In this document: piece after piece, positions 1 through 8,402 of the stretch
How the letters are laid out: each line of letters opens with the position of its first letter
Numbering within the stretch: the stretch's first letter is position 1
Assembly (NCBI GenBank): GCA_016200225.1
Contig: JACQFD010000038.1
Coordinates: 80,303-144,302, forward strand
DNA length: 64,000 nucleotides
Origin: Planctomycetota bacterium
Lineage (GTDB): Bacteria; Planctomycetota; UBA1135; JACQFD01
Direction of reading: 5' to 3'
The notes under the pieces: model-generated
Databases searched by the model: none
Seen by the model: only the letters and a program-made list of their open reading frames with translations
Told to the model about the DNA's origin: nothing
Translations under genes and position numbers: made by a program

Positions 1-78
1 AGTGTTCAACCCTCTCAGACCACCTTTCAACAAGCCGATAGTTCCGAAAATCTTTGATTGACTGGTGTTTCCGTCGCC

Positions 79-506
79 TCAATTCACAATCCAATTGAGA
101 ATATGATTCGGATTGCACAGATACAGAACCACGCCCAAGACCCAGAGCGACGCGCAAAGGGCAATATCCATCAAAAGTTTAGCGTTGAATTTTGCAACAA
201 CCGCGCAAGCGGCGCACGTTAAGAAATGAATCACGACTGCAAATGGAAAACTGAATATCGCAAATAACGCCGCGTCAAGGTGAATGGAATAGACAGTCGG
301 ATTGGGAGTACCTTCCGGGTCCGGCTCCGGTAGCGCATTTCGATAGGCTCCGCTTCGCGACGTTTCTCGAGATCGTCGAGCGCTTTTATTCTCTTCGCAT
401 AATCATAAACTGGCCACTTCCCCGAATCCACGCGCGCACGCAGCGCGAGCGACCCGACGATGAAGATATAAATGATCGGCAGAAACGCCGCAAATCTGAA
501 ATACAA
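79..506 (-). pseudogene. small membrane protein, apparently frameshifted
   Basis: Two reading frames on the minus strand each encode convincing protein, and they join near positions 318-350. The upstream frame gives a hydrophobic segment (FAAFLPIIYIFIVGSLAL) followed by a charged stretch (KRIKALDDLEKRREAEP). The frame displaced by -1 then gives a PEPDPEGTPNPTVYS linker and two further membrane segments (around LFAIFSFPFAVVIHFL and IALCASLWVLGVVLYL), ending at a TGA at 79-81. A single product of about 140 residues with three membrane helices would result if one base were added or removed. No ATG starts the first frame. A TTG at 504-506 is possible, or translation may be coupled to the upstream SGNH hydrolase, which stops at 545. 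It may be a real frameshift or a sequencing error. The family is not recognised. Confidence 0.45.
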
Positions 507-544
507 TCTAAAGGATCGAACATTTGCATCCGTCGTCGGATAAT

Positions 545-1927
545 TTACTTTTTCACCCCCACCGGCTCCGAAACAAATTGTTGCAACGTGTTTCCGCTGC
601 CGCGCGAAGCAATGCACAACGCGAACGCTTTTGCGGGGAGTTTTTGTATGATTTCGCCGTCGACGGAGAGGATCGTTTTTCCATCCGCGCCAAGGACGCC
701 ATGGATTCGTTGGAGCGAGATATCGGGGACGGTCTTATCAAGCGCGGTCGCGTCGAGCGGAATTGTAATTTTATCGAGAACCGACGAACCCGCGGCGCCG
801 AATAACAAGACGACGTCGTCGCCTGGTGTTCCGCGGATTTCGAATTTGGCGGGCGCGCCCGCGGCTTGCGCGACCGCGGGCTGTCCGGGCGCGCGGTCGG
901 GTGCGAATGCTTCGATTTCTTCGATGCAGGCGTTTCCGACGATTCCCATGCCGGCCAGTTTTTTGATAACTAACGAAGCCTCGACGTCGTAACCGGCGGG
1001 GGCCGGATGGCGGTCTTTTACGAGATATTGCGCGCGACGGTTTTGTAGTTTAACGATCCGCGCCGCGGGATCGACGGGCTCGGCGCCCGCTTTCAGCCAT
1101 CGGTCGAAGCCTTCGCCGCAGGAGACAAGCTGCGCGCCTTCCTCGTTTGCCACAACCCGGATCGCGTCCGTCAGCGGCGCGAACGGCGATTCGCGTTCGA
1201 CGGAATAGGTTAAAAATATACATTCGGCTCCAGCGGCGCGCGCTTCTCGGGCCATTTTCTTACAATCCAAAATATAGCGCGGCAGGCATTCGCCGATTTC
1301 GCCGTCGTGTTTTTGTTTATACGTGCGGACAACGGGCATCCCTTCACGATCATTCATAACAAAACCCACGCGCTCGTCCGGCAATTGTATGAAATCCGCC
1401 TTCACGCCCGGACTCATGCTTTCGCGCGCGACTCTGTCGCCCGACGCGGCCTCGCGCGCGAGCCGATAATTTGTCATCGTCCGGCGGATAAGTTTTGTAA
1501 TTCTAAGTTTTTCGAGCCAGCCGAGCCCCTCGTCGTCGGGCAGGATTGCTATATTATTAATTCCGCAGCGCACGACGATTGCGCGCGGTTTTACTAATAA
1601 TGCGAGCCGCGCCTGTTCCAGCACGTCCCACGACGCGGCCCCCGGAATTCCCAAATTGATACATCGAATTCCATTCGAGCCGTCGCGTTTCGAGCGGCGT
1701 TCGACCGCCGCGGCGATCGTCGCCTCTTTTTCGAAATAGGCGCCGTAAATATGCGAATCTCCGCAGAATACTACGATTGGCCGCTTGAACGGGTCCATCG
1801 CGAGAACGTCGTCGGCCATTCGCCGCCCTTCGATCGAACCCCAAACGCGAAAAGTAAACTCCACGGCGGCGAGCGCGAAGAGCGTCGAGGCAAATACTAC
1901 GAGAAGTCGAATCAGGATTTTTCGCAT
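545..1927 (-). CDS. membrane-anchored SGNH/GDSL hydrolase
   Basis: The product is about 460 residues. It starts with one membrane helix (residues about 4-24, ILIRLLVVFASTLFALAAVEF), so the hydrolase domain is probably outside the cytoplasmic membrane. Block I is VVFCGDSHIYG with the nucleophilic Ser. An LGIPGAAS loop and RCGINNI follow, the latter a GxND-like block III. Near the C-terminus DRHPAPAGY supplies the Asp and His of the triad in the D-x-H spacing seen in many GDSL enzymes. The family hydrolyses esters, often acetyl groups on polysaccharides, but the substrate here is unknown. An in-frame ATG upstream at 2026 would add an unlikely arginine-rich tail, so the ATG at 1927 directly before the helix is chosen. 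The small frameshifted membrane gene lies just downstream on the same strand. Confidence 0.75.
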   Translation of the reverse strand: MRKILIRLLVVFASTLFALAAVEFTFRVWGSIEGRRMADDVLAMDPFKRPIVVFCGDSHIYGAYFEKEATIAAAVERRSKRDGSNGIRCINLGIPGAASWDVLEQARLALLVKPRAIVVRCGINNIAILPDDEGLGWLEKLRITKLIRRTMTNYRLAREAASGDRVARESMSPGVKADFIQLPDERVGFVMNDREGMPVVRTYKQKHDGEIGECLPRYILDCKKMAREARAAGAECIFLTYSVERESPFAPLTDAIRVVANEEGAQLVSCGEGFDRWLKAGAEPVDPAARIVKLQNRRAQYLVKDRHPAPAGYDVEASLVIKKLAGMGIVGNACIEEIEAFAPDRAPGQPAVAQAAGAPAKFEIRGTPGDDVVLLFGAAGSSVLDKITIPLDATALDKTVPDISLQRIHGVLGADGKTILSVDGEIIQKLPAKAFALCIASRGSGNTLQQFVSEPVGVKK

Positions 1928-2092
1928 GCGGCGTTTTTCAATCGGGTCGACCGATTCAACTGCAATCGCATCGATTTCGGGCCTTGAACGGCCGCGCCCG
2001 CACCGTCCAGCTTGACCGTAACCCACGGGCCGCTATTTTTGTTCGCCCCAATACGGAACCGACCCATTCGGACCCGTCGTGGCCCCAAACAT

Positions 2093-2166
2093 TGGGGGGT
2101 CGTCTAATGGTAGGACAGCAGGTTCTGGCCCTGCGAGTGAGGGTTCGATTCCTTCCCCCCCAGCCA
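2093..2166 (+). tRNA. tRNA-Gln (anticodon CUG)
   Basis: A complete cloverleaf of 74 nt. The acceptor stem TGGGGGG pairs with CCCCCCA. The D arm contains TAATGGTAGGA. The anticodon stem GCAGG/CCTGC encloses the loop TTCTGGC, giving anticodon CTG. The T arm GAGGG-TTCGATT-CCTTC has one G-U pair. The discriminator G and a genomically encoded CCA follow. It reads CAG codons. The gene lies upstream of the SGNH hydrolase on the opposite strand, followed 126 bp later by tRNA-Glu. Confidence 0.93.
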
Positions 2167-2292
2167 ATCCTCGCCCGTCGGAGGCTTGGCCCAAAGCCGG
2201 TGCTGGCTGGATCACGCGCCGATTCTTAAATTAAGATCCAGCGATCATACAGTTCGCAACGCACTGAATACGTCGTACTGAATACAAAACAC

Positions 2293-2368
2293 GCTCTCAT
2301 CGTCTAGTGGCCTAGGACATCGCCCTCTCACGGCGGTAACAGGGGTTCAAATCCCCTTGGGAGTACCA
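2293..2368 (+). tRNA. tRNA-Glu (anticodon CUC)
   Basis: A complete cloverleaf of 76 nt. The acceptor GCTCTCA pairs with TGGGAGT, including two G-U pairs. The anticodon stem TCGCC/GGCGG holds the loop CTCTCAC, so the anticodon is CTC. The T arm contains GGGGTTCAAATCCCC. Discriminator A and an encoded CCA close it. It reads GAG. It could be co-transcribed with the tRNA-Gln upstream. Confidence 0.93.
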
Positions 2369-2410
2369 ATTTATTTGTAAATGCGGAAAGTCCCGCCGCT
2401 CAAAAAAACT

Positions 2411-3172
2411 TCAGCGAGCCAGAGGCTTACCGACGACGGAAAAATTATCAAATTCGGCGGTGACACCTTCGAACGTGCAGAGGCCGACCGACCCGTGTTG
2501 GAAATCCCGAGGGATCTTCGCCTCGACGACAATCGTTCCGTTGATGCCCGCGCGCGCGTCGCTTCCGTCCTGCTCGAGGACGAGCGAATACCAATGATGG
2601 GGCTCGAAGCGGAACTTGCCGGTCGCGAGCCGCGTGGTCTTTCCGCGTTGAAAGGACTCGATTCGAAGTTCGCCCGCTTCGCCGTCGGCGTGGAGCACGA
2701 GGTATTCATTTGCGTCGCGCACGCACCATGCGACGCCAACGTCGACGAGGCCGTCGCGTTCGTGCGAACGTCCGTCGACGCTTACTACAACTCCGCTTCC
2801 AAAATTAACATTCCGAACCCACGCGATCGGCGTCCGGCCGGGTGCATTATTAGCATCGAGCTGCGCCAACACCTGCGCGCCGCCGGCGGCATCCTTAAGA
2901 TTCAGCACGACCCATTTTCCCGGTTTGCGCGCGTCGTTGACGCCGAGCGCGAGCGATTGCGAATCCGCCTTGCTCATGTCCGCGTTCATGACCGCCGAGT
3001 CGCTCGCATCGGCCGCGAAATTCGCCGGAGCGTTTCCCGCGGCGTACTTCTCGAATGTATAGAAAATGCTGCGTTCGGGAATCGCCGGCGGATCGACCGT
3101 CGCGGCCCGGCATCCAACTCCGAACACGGCCAACAGCAAGGCCAACACGAGCAGGGTTTGATTTCGAATCAT
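2411..3172 (-). CDS. putative lipoprotein with LamG/DUF1080-like beta-sandwich domain
   Basis: A 253-residue protein with a lipoprotein signal peptide (MIRNQTLLVLALLLAVFGVGC, acylated Cys at 21). The mature part starts with a Pro-rich linker and an IFYTFEKYAAGNAPANF stretch, then alternates predicted beta strands. It ends with PHHWYSLVLEQDGSDARAGI, HGSVGLCTFEG and TAEFDNFSVVG. This pattern is typical of concanavalin-like jelly rolls of the LamG / 3-keto-disaccharide hydrolase-like group common in secreted proteins. No catalytic residues can be assigned. It sits on the minus strand between tRNA-Glu and the second tRNA-Gln and appears to be monocistronic. Confidence 0.6.
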   Translation of the reverse strand: MIRNQTLLVLALLLAVFGVGCRAATVDPPAIPERSIFYTFEKYAAGNAPANFAADASDSAVMNADMSKADSQSLALGVNDARKPGKWVVLNLKDAAGGAQVLAQLDANNAPGRTPIAWVRNVNFGSGVVVSVDGRSHERDGLVDVGVAWCVRDANEYLVLHADGEAGELRIESFQRGKTTRLATGKFRFEPHHWYSLVLEQDGSDARAGINGTIVVEAKIPRDFQHGSVGLCTFEGVTAEFDNFSVVGKPLAR

Positions 3173-3248
3173 TTTTGTGGATTCTATGGGCGAAGGGGAT
3201 TCGCGAGTCGGCCCAACGTGCGGCCTCTCGCCAGAATCCCTTTCGGAA

Positions 3249-3323
3249 TCCGCGGTGGTGTAACTGGTAACACGGGAGATTTTGGTTCTCCGATTCTGGG
3301 TTCGAGTCCTGGCCGCGGAACCA
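3249..3323 (+). tRNA. tRNA-Gln (anticodon UUG)
   Basis: A complete cloverleaf of 75 nt. The acceptor TCCGCGG pairs with CCGCGGA. The D arm contains TAACTGGTAAC. The anticodon stem GGAGA/TCTCC holds the loop TTTTGGT, giving anticodon TTG. A T arm with GGGTTCGAGTCC, discriminator A and an encoded CCA follow. It reads CAA, so both glutamine isoacceptors lie within 1.2 kb of each other. Confidence 0.93.
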
Positions 3324-3365
3324 TTTTCGACGGACGCCTTTCGACGGACGCCAACGAGGCCGTAT

Positions 3366-3400
3366 CAAATAAAACGGGCTCCGGCACAGCCGAAGCCCGT
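3366..3400 (-). terminator. rho-independent terminator of the sugar dehydrogenase gene
   Basis: On the minus strand, just after the stop codon at 3424, an 11-bp stem (ACGGGCTTCGG with CCGGAGCCCGT, allowing G-U) closes a short loop and is followed by TTTTATTTGAT. This is a good intrinsic terminator in the right place. Confidence 0.75.
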
Positions 3401-3423
3401 CATAAAGAATCTTTTTTGTCGAT

Positions 3424-5070
3424 TTACGGCTGGATCGTGAACGCGACGCCGTTCGACGAACTCATATTGTAAACATTGAAACCGGGGAGCGTGCACGTCG
3501 AAGGCGACCAGACCCAGTAGGTCTGACCGAAGAACGTCTGTCCCGCGAGGAAGGCGCTGTTCGGAATCGCAGCCGGAACCGTGCCGTTGCCGAGGTTGTC
3601 GCTCGTCGCGTCGAGCGGGATCACGTTCGAGCCGCCGAAACCGACGAGGAACGTGACGCCGATGCTGAACGGATCGGAACCGACCAGATCCTGCTGATCT
3701 GTAACAATCGCGAGACCGAGCGTGCTCTGCGGGCAGTTCGTCGCCGTCATTTTGAAAATGTTATTATTCACGCATGGAGTCGAGTTGACGCCGATCGCAT
3801 GCGCGCCCGAACAGCCGTTCGTGCCGGAACCGTAGGTTGAAACGCCGACGATCACGGGCGGGCTCTGCGGAACGAATTTGAACAATTCGCCGCCGTTCAT
3901 ATCGATAAAATACAATTCGCCCGAGGCATCTTCACAAATACCGGTGATACTATTGATTCCAAGACCGCCGCCCGGTGCGAATTGTGAAGTGCGGTCGGTG
4001 ATCGGCGGGCTCGCCGTTCCGGTATATTTAAATGTCCAGATCTTGCTCGTCGAATTGTCCGCGTAGAAGTATTGACCGCGCCAATCGGGAAGCGCGCAAC
4101 CGTGATAAACGGTTCCGCCCATGACCGCGGCGGGACCCGCATGCGCATATTCCGAAATCGGGAAAACGGTTGTGAAACCGGGATAGGCATTTGGATAAAC
4201 GCAGCCCGAGTAACTCGTCTGGTGGAAACCCTCGAAACAACGCCAGCCGTAGTGACGGGGCGTGCCCGGAGTCGGGACGTAGGACGCGGAACAGTAATCG
4301 ATCTCTTCCCAAGCGTTCTGACCGACGTCGCCCATATACATATCGCCCGTATTCCTATCAAATGTGAATCGGAAGACGTTGCGCATGCCGACAAAATATA
4401 TTTCCTTCATGCCGGTGCCCATCGACGCGTACGGATTCGTCGCGGGAATGCCGTATTGATTGCCGCCGCTCGGATTATCCACATCGATTCGGAGCATTTT
4501 GCCGAGCAGAACATTAATATTGGCGCCGTTATTGCTCGGATCGTTCTCGCTGCCGCCGTCGCCCGGCGCGAAATATAAGAATCCGTCGGGACCGAATCTT
4601 ACGCATCCGCCGTTGTGATTCGAGAAGGACGGGTGATTGACTGTAATAATAATCGTTGCAACCGTATTCGCCGTCGTCGCGGTGCTCGCGTCGTACTTGG
4701 CGATCACGATATTTCCGGCAGTATTTGTATAATACAGATAGAACTTTTTGTTCGATCCGTTAATGTCATATTGCGGGTGAAAGGCCATGCACAAAAGGCC
4801 TCGCTCGCCCGTGGTCGACGTCAAACTTGTAATATCCAAGAACGTCGACAGAAGCGCGCCCGTCTTTGCGTCGATGCACTTGATCTTTCCCGCGCGTTCC
4901 ACGACGTAAAGATGGTCGAAGTCATTCGGTGGCGCGGCGACGTAAATGGGTGAAGAGAAACCGTTTGCGAACAGGACGGTCTTCACCGGCGTCGTCTGCG
5001 CGTTCGCAAAACTTGCGGTCATCGCAAAGGCGATACCTGCACAAAACGCTTTCAGAGTAGATAAACGCAT
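3424..5070 (-). CDS. secreted PQQ-type glucose/sorbosone dehydrogenase with C-terminal accessory domain
   Basis: A 548-residue protein with a signal peptide (residues 1-24, ending FANA). Residues about 30-410 form the GSDH six-bladed propeller. Visible family signatures are VERAGKIKCID, TGERGLLCMAFHPQY, NHNGGCVRFGPDGFLYFAPGDGG, LLGKMLRIDVDNP, EIYFVGMRNVFRFTFD and MGDVGQNAWEEIDY. The family oxidises aldoses with PQQ and calcium, although many environmental members are uncharacterised. About 130 C-terminal residues, starting near STYGSGTNGCSG and ending AFTIQP, form a separate beta-rich domain with four Cys. It resembles appended domains of other secreted proteins of this kind of bacterium. The gene is divergent from the repeat protein at 5264, with 193 bp between them. 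Confidence 0.82.
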   Translation of the reverse strand: MRLSTLKAFCAGIAFAMTASFANAQTTPVKTVLFANGFSSPIYVAAPPNDFDHLYVVERAGKIKCIDAKTGALLSTFLDITSLTSTTGERGLLCMAFHPQYDINGSNKKFYLYYTNTAGNIVIAKYDASTATTANTVATIIITVNHPSFSNHNGGCVRFGPDGFLYFAPGDGGSENDPSNNGANINVLLGKMLRIDVDNPSGGNQYGIPATNPYASMGTGMKEIYFVGMRNVFRFTFDRNTGDMYMGDVGQNAWEEIDYCSASYVPTPGTPRHYGWRCFEGFHQTSYSGCVYPNAYPGFTTVFPISEYAHAGPAAVMGGTVYHGCALPDWRGQYFYADNSTSKIWTFKYTGTASPPITDRTSQFAPGGGLGINSITGICEDASGELYFIDMNGGELFKFVPQSPPVIVGVSTYGSGTNGCSGAHAIGVNSTPCVNNNIFKMTATNCPQSTLGLAIVTDQQDLVGSDPFSIGVTFLVGFGGSNVIPLDATSDNLGNGTVPAAIPNSAFLAGQTFFGQTYWVWSPSTCTLPGFNVYNMSSSNGVAFTIQP

Positions 5071-5125
5071 AGGACTGCAACGATTCGCGTTGCTGCAAGG
5101 ATTGAATTCAGGGTAAATGGTTAAC

Positions 5126-5156
5126 GAGGGTCAAACAGTCTATTACGTCGACCCTC
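5126..5156. promoter_or_regulatory. inverted repeat in a divergent intergenic region
   Basis: GAGGGTC (5126-5132) and GACCCTC (5150-5156) form a perfect 7-bp inverted repeat separated by 17 bp. It lies between the divergently transcribed sugar dehydrogenase and the repeat protein. It could be an operator or a 5'-UTR hairpin. No promoter elements can be assigned with confidence. Confidence 0.35.
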
Positions 5157-5263
5157 AAAATTGAGCAAGCAAGGACTTTGCGAATTCCGTTTCATCGAGT
5201 GCCAACGTTGAGCGATGCTGTCGGCCGTCCATAGCGAATGAAACCCGCCATCACCGCAAGTCA

Positions 5264-6697
5264 ATGAACCCCAGAGCCCTCGGCGTCTCGATATTAATAA
5301 TCGGCCTCCTCGCCGTTCTTTTTGTCGTCTTCATGCAGGGACCCCCTCAGAGCGGTGCAGGTCCGGATGTCAAGAATTCCGCGACGCCAACGAATCGCGG
5401 GGGCGGCGAGCACGGCGGCGCGTCCATGGTGCAATCGGGTCCGACGTCGCGGCCGGGTATGCGCCAGCGCGTCGAGACGTCGAAATTCATTCCCGCCGAC
5501 GCTTCCGACGACCCTGTCGTGCTTTTCGGTAAAGTTACAATTCCAGCGGGAGTCCACTTGGAGGGTCTCGAAGTCGAACTGCGCGACGCCACCGGAGATT
5601 TGTTAAATTCAGGCGACGTCGACGAATCGGGCAAATATGAAGTTCGCTACGGCCGCGCACTTTTGCCCGGCTGGACGGGTTCCACGACGTGGAACGGCGT
5701 CGTCGGACCGGGCGGCAAAGCGCCGGCCGAGCCCGGGAACTACGCGCCATCATTTGTACGATTCAATTCTTTACATAAATATAACGATGCGGCCGTCGAG
5801 TGTAATCTGGTCGTCCAGGCGCATGCCACCATTCAGGGAAAAGTAACAATAAAATCGAGCGGTGCGCCGCTGCCGGGCGCCACCGTGGTTGCTCTTCCAT
5901 CGTTCGGGCCGTGGAAGGACGCGTCGCCCGAGGAGGCCGAGACGGACGAAAACGGAGAATATAAATTAACATTACAAACGCTGCCGCTTCAGGATATTTA
6001 TATTTGTTGCAAGAAATCCGACGAGGGCGATTTTCAATCGACCGCCGTGGGACCGACCGAATTTCGCTCCGGCGAAACGCGAACGCTCGATTTTCAACTC
6101 GAAACCGCACAGGCGTTTCGCGGCCGTGTGGTCGAAGACGCGACGGGAAAAGCGGTCGAAGACGCGATCGTGACGCTCATGCCGACGGAATATGCATTTT
6201 CGGCGGGATTCGCGTTCGATCGCGAGACGATTCATACAGAAAAAGACGGCTCGTTCGAAATTTCGACGACGAACGTCCCGCTCGAAAAAGCGATTATTAA
6301 AGTCGAAGCGCACGGTTACTCGCCCGCGTGGCGCGCCGCGACGGCCGCGGCGTGCGCGGAGATTCGCGTCGGCAAACCGATCGTCGTCAACGGTAAAATA
6401 ACAGATGAGCAGGGCAAACCCGTGATGAATGTTACGGTTACGATTTGCATGCGCCACGAATGGCAGTGGAGCGATCTATCGGTTTCCGATTTTAAACGAT
6501 CCGACGGCGACGGAAAATTTTCCATGACGCTCACGACGACGCCGATCGAAGACGCCGTTATTTATATCGATCAAGAGCCGTTCGCGCCGTTCCTCGCGGG
6601 AATCAAAGAGGTCCTGCTTCCGTCGTCGAACGAAACGACGAAGGATGTAACCATTGTCCTGCATCCGACGCCGCTGCCGCCGGCGAAAATTAAGTAA
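5264..6697 (+). CDS. membrane-anchored carboxypeptidase-regulatory-like repeat protein
   Basis: A 477-residue protein with an N-terminal uncleaved membrane anchor (residues 5-24, ALGVSILIIGLLAVLFVVFM) and a low-complexity Gly/Ser/Pro linker. About four beta-sandwich repeats follow. Each carries the CarboxypepD_reg signature of the type IQGKVTIKSSGAPLPGATV, FRGRVVEDATGKAVEDAIV and VNGKITDEQGKPVMNVTV, with DENGEYKL or DGDGKFSM turns. Such domains are structural and act in cell-surface binding. No enzyme domain is present. It is a shorter paralogue of the 1175-residue protein at 53630-57157. It ends tail to tail with the nitroreductase gene, the two 3' ends overlapping by 8 bp. Confidence 0.7.
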   Translation: MNPRALGVSILIIGLLAVLFVVFMQGPPQSGAGPDVKNSATPTNRGGGEHGGASMVQSGPTSRPGMRQRVETSKFIPADASDDPVVLFGKVTIPAGVHLEGLEVELRDATGDLLNSGDVDESGKYEVRYGRALLPGWTGSTTWNGVVGPGGKAPAEPGNYAPSFVRFNSLHKYNDAAVECNLVVQAHATIQGKVTIKSSGAPLPGATVVALPSFGPWKDASPEEAETDENGEYKLTLQTLPLQDIYICCKKSDEGDFQSTAVGPTEFRSGETRTLDFQLETAQAFRGRVVEDATGKAVEDAIVTLMPTEYAFSAGFAFDRETIHTEKDGSFEISTTNVPLEKAIIKVEAHGYSPAWRAATAAACAEIRVGKPIVVNGKITDEQGKPVMNVTVTICMRHEWQWSDLSVSDFKRSDGDGKFSMTLTTTPIEDAVIYIDQEPFAPFLAGIKEVLLPSSNETTKDVTIVLHPTPLPPAKIK

Positions 6698-8402
6698 AAC
6701 CGGATTCGGTGGATCGATAACGATCTTCGGGATACGCGGGTTTTATTTGTAATCGCGCGTCGTCGACGGGGCCTCCGGCCGCGAAATGATATATCGTTTG
6801 GAAATCGCGGCCTCGCAGGCCGAGAAATCCATGCATTTCGTCGTCGTAAAAACAACCGATGCCCGTGCCCCGAATGCCGGCGGCCTCGCATTCGAGATAG
6901 AGCGCCTGCCCGACAAGCCCGGCTTCCCAATGAATATATCTATAAACATGCGCGCCGTCGCGGCGGATGCGCGGTTCGAATTCGCAAATCATGCCGAGAC
7001 TGAATGTCCCCTGCCCGGCGATGTCCTGATTACAACTGACCGCCGGACCGATGGCTGTCATGTCGCCCGATTTTAGTAAGTATAATTGTAAATAATCGAA
7101 AGGCGAGTCGACGCGGCGCCAATCGAACGCCGGCCGCATCGCGCCGCGCAGGCGGTCGGCGGCGGCCGGGTTTCGAATGCACAAATAGAGTCCGCGCTCG
7201 AGACCGTCGACGCGATGAACGAAAATCGCGAGATGCGCGGCGGCGCCGCCGGTCGTGAGTCCTTCGATCGCGTCGAACGGAGGCTCGCCGGGGCGCGGGT
7301 GCGTCCGCGCGAGGATCTGTAAGAATCGCTCGCGCGAAATTGTAGTTTTCGAATCGTACGCCGTCGCGCTGCGGCGCGCGCGAATCACGCGGGCCGCGCG
7401 CGGAAGATCGTTATCGTCCACTCGCGCCTCCGCGGCGGCTCTTGCGCCCGCGGGCGGAATCCGGATTTGTAATTTTCCGCGGCGCGCGGCGGCGCTCGCG
7501 CCGTCGATGACCTCCCATTCGATCCTGTCGGCGCTCAATCGATTCGCCGTCCCCGACCAGCGCGCCGCGCGAATTTGTGATATTACATTTTCGTCGAGCG
7601 CCGCGTCCGTCGCAATCTCCGCGTCGGCGGGCGCGCCCGCGTCGACAAATGCGAGCAAATCGGGCGCTTCGCGCTCCGCTTCTTTAAAATCCGCGCCGCG
7701 ATTCAAACCGCACAAATCTTCAATTTCGGCATCGCTAACGTTCGGCAGCGCGGCGAGACGCCAGCCGAGGCACTTCGCGGCGAATCTTAAACTACCGATC
7801 GCGTGGCCAGCGTCGTGCTGACAATAACGATACGCGCGCTCGCCGTATTTCCACGATTCGCGCCAGTGAATCGACGTCAACGCTACGAAAAATCCGGCTC
7901 GACCGAACGGCGCGAGCAACGCGTCGAATGTTCCGCGCTCCATCGAGCGGCGCCGTTCCAGCGCGTGCAGGTCGCTTCGATAATGAAAAACCCCCGGCGT
8001 GCCGCCGGCGCCAGCGTTTTCCGGAATTATACAATAACACTCCGTCGGATGCAGATTTCCGCTCGACGGATTCGCGCGGAGCGCCCACGTCGCGCTTTGA
8101 TAACTTTTCCACGCAGTAATTCCAAGCGAAAGCTCGAAAAAACGGCCGAGACTCGCGGCGTCGAGCGGCCGCCGTACCGCGCCGTCATGAATATACAGAT
8201 CGTCGTACGCCGGACCGTCGTCCGCGCGGTTCAATGGTAATAATAACGTTTCGGCGCCCTCGAATCGCCGGAAAGGATCCGGTTGATTGTCCCAATCGAG
8301 GTAACCGGCCGAACGCGCGAACCGCATCGGCATGTGTTTTGTCCGATCGTGATAATATAAAACGCGGTCGGCGTCGTCCGGCTGGGCGGCGCTCGCGTTC
8401 AA
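6690..8402 (-). CDS. SagB-type dehydrogenase with two nitroreductase domains
   Basis: A 570-residue protein. The first nitroreductase-like domain spans about residues 85-240 (ANPSSGNLHPTECYCI is the FMN-binding SagB signature). A second, starting RRSATAYDSKTTISRERFLQIL near residue 340, runs to about 555 (GLVGQALYLECEAAGIRGTGIGCFYDDEMHGFLGL). SagB/ThcOx enzymes use FMN to oxidise azolines in thiazole/oxazole peptides, but many double-domain members stand outside such clusters. No cyclodehydratase or precursor peptide is visible here, so the substrate is unknown. The start is a TTG at 8400-8402 that overlaps the TGA of the upstream redoxin gene as TTGA. This overlap supports the start and implies translational coupling. 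Confidence 0.75.
   Translation of the reverse strand: MNASAAQPDDADRVLYYHDRTKHMPMRFARSAGYLDWDNQPDPFRRFEGAETLLLPLNRADDGPAYDDLYIHDGAVRRPLDAASLGRFFELSLGITAWKSYQSATWALRANPSSGNLHPTECYCIIPENAGAGGTPGVFHYRSDLHALERRRSMERGTFDALLAPFGRAGFFVALTSIHWRESWKYGERAYRYCQHDAGHAIGSLRFAAKCLGWRLAALPNVSDAEIEDLCGLNRGADFKEAEREAPDLLAFVDAGAPADAEIATDAALDENVISQIRAARWSGTANRLSADRIEWEVIDGASAAARRGKLQIRIPPAGARAAAEARVDDNDLPRAARVIRARRSATAYDSKTTISRERFLQILARTHPRPGEPPFDAIEGLTTGGAAAHLAIFVHRVDGLERGLYLCIRNPAAADRLRGAMRPAFDWRRVDSPFDYLQLYLLKSGDMTAIGPAVSCNQDIAGQGTFSLGMICEFEPRIRRDGAHVYRYIHWEAGLVGQALYLECEAAGIRGTGIGCFYDDEMHGFLGLRGRDFQTIYHFAAGGPVDDARLQIKPAYPEDRYRSTESGFT

Noticed and set aside
6690..8402. A thiazole/oxazole-modified peptide cluster around the SagB-type enzyme
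   Set aside because: No cyclodehydratase (SagC/SagD-like), precursor peptide or exporter is nearby.
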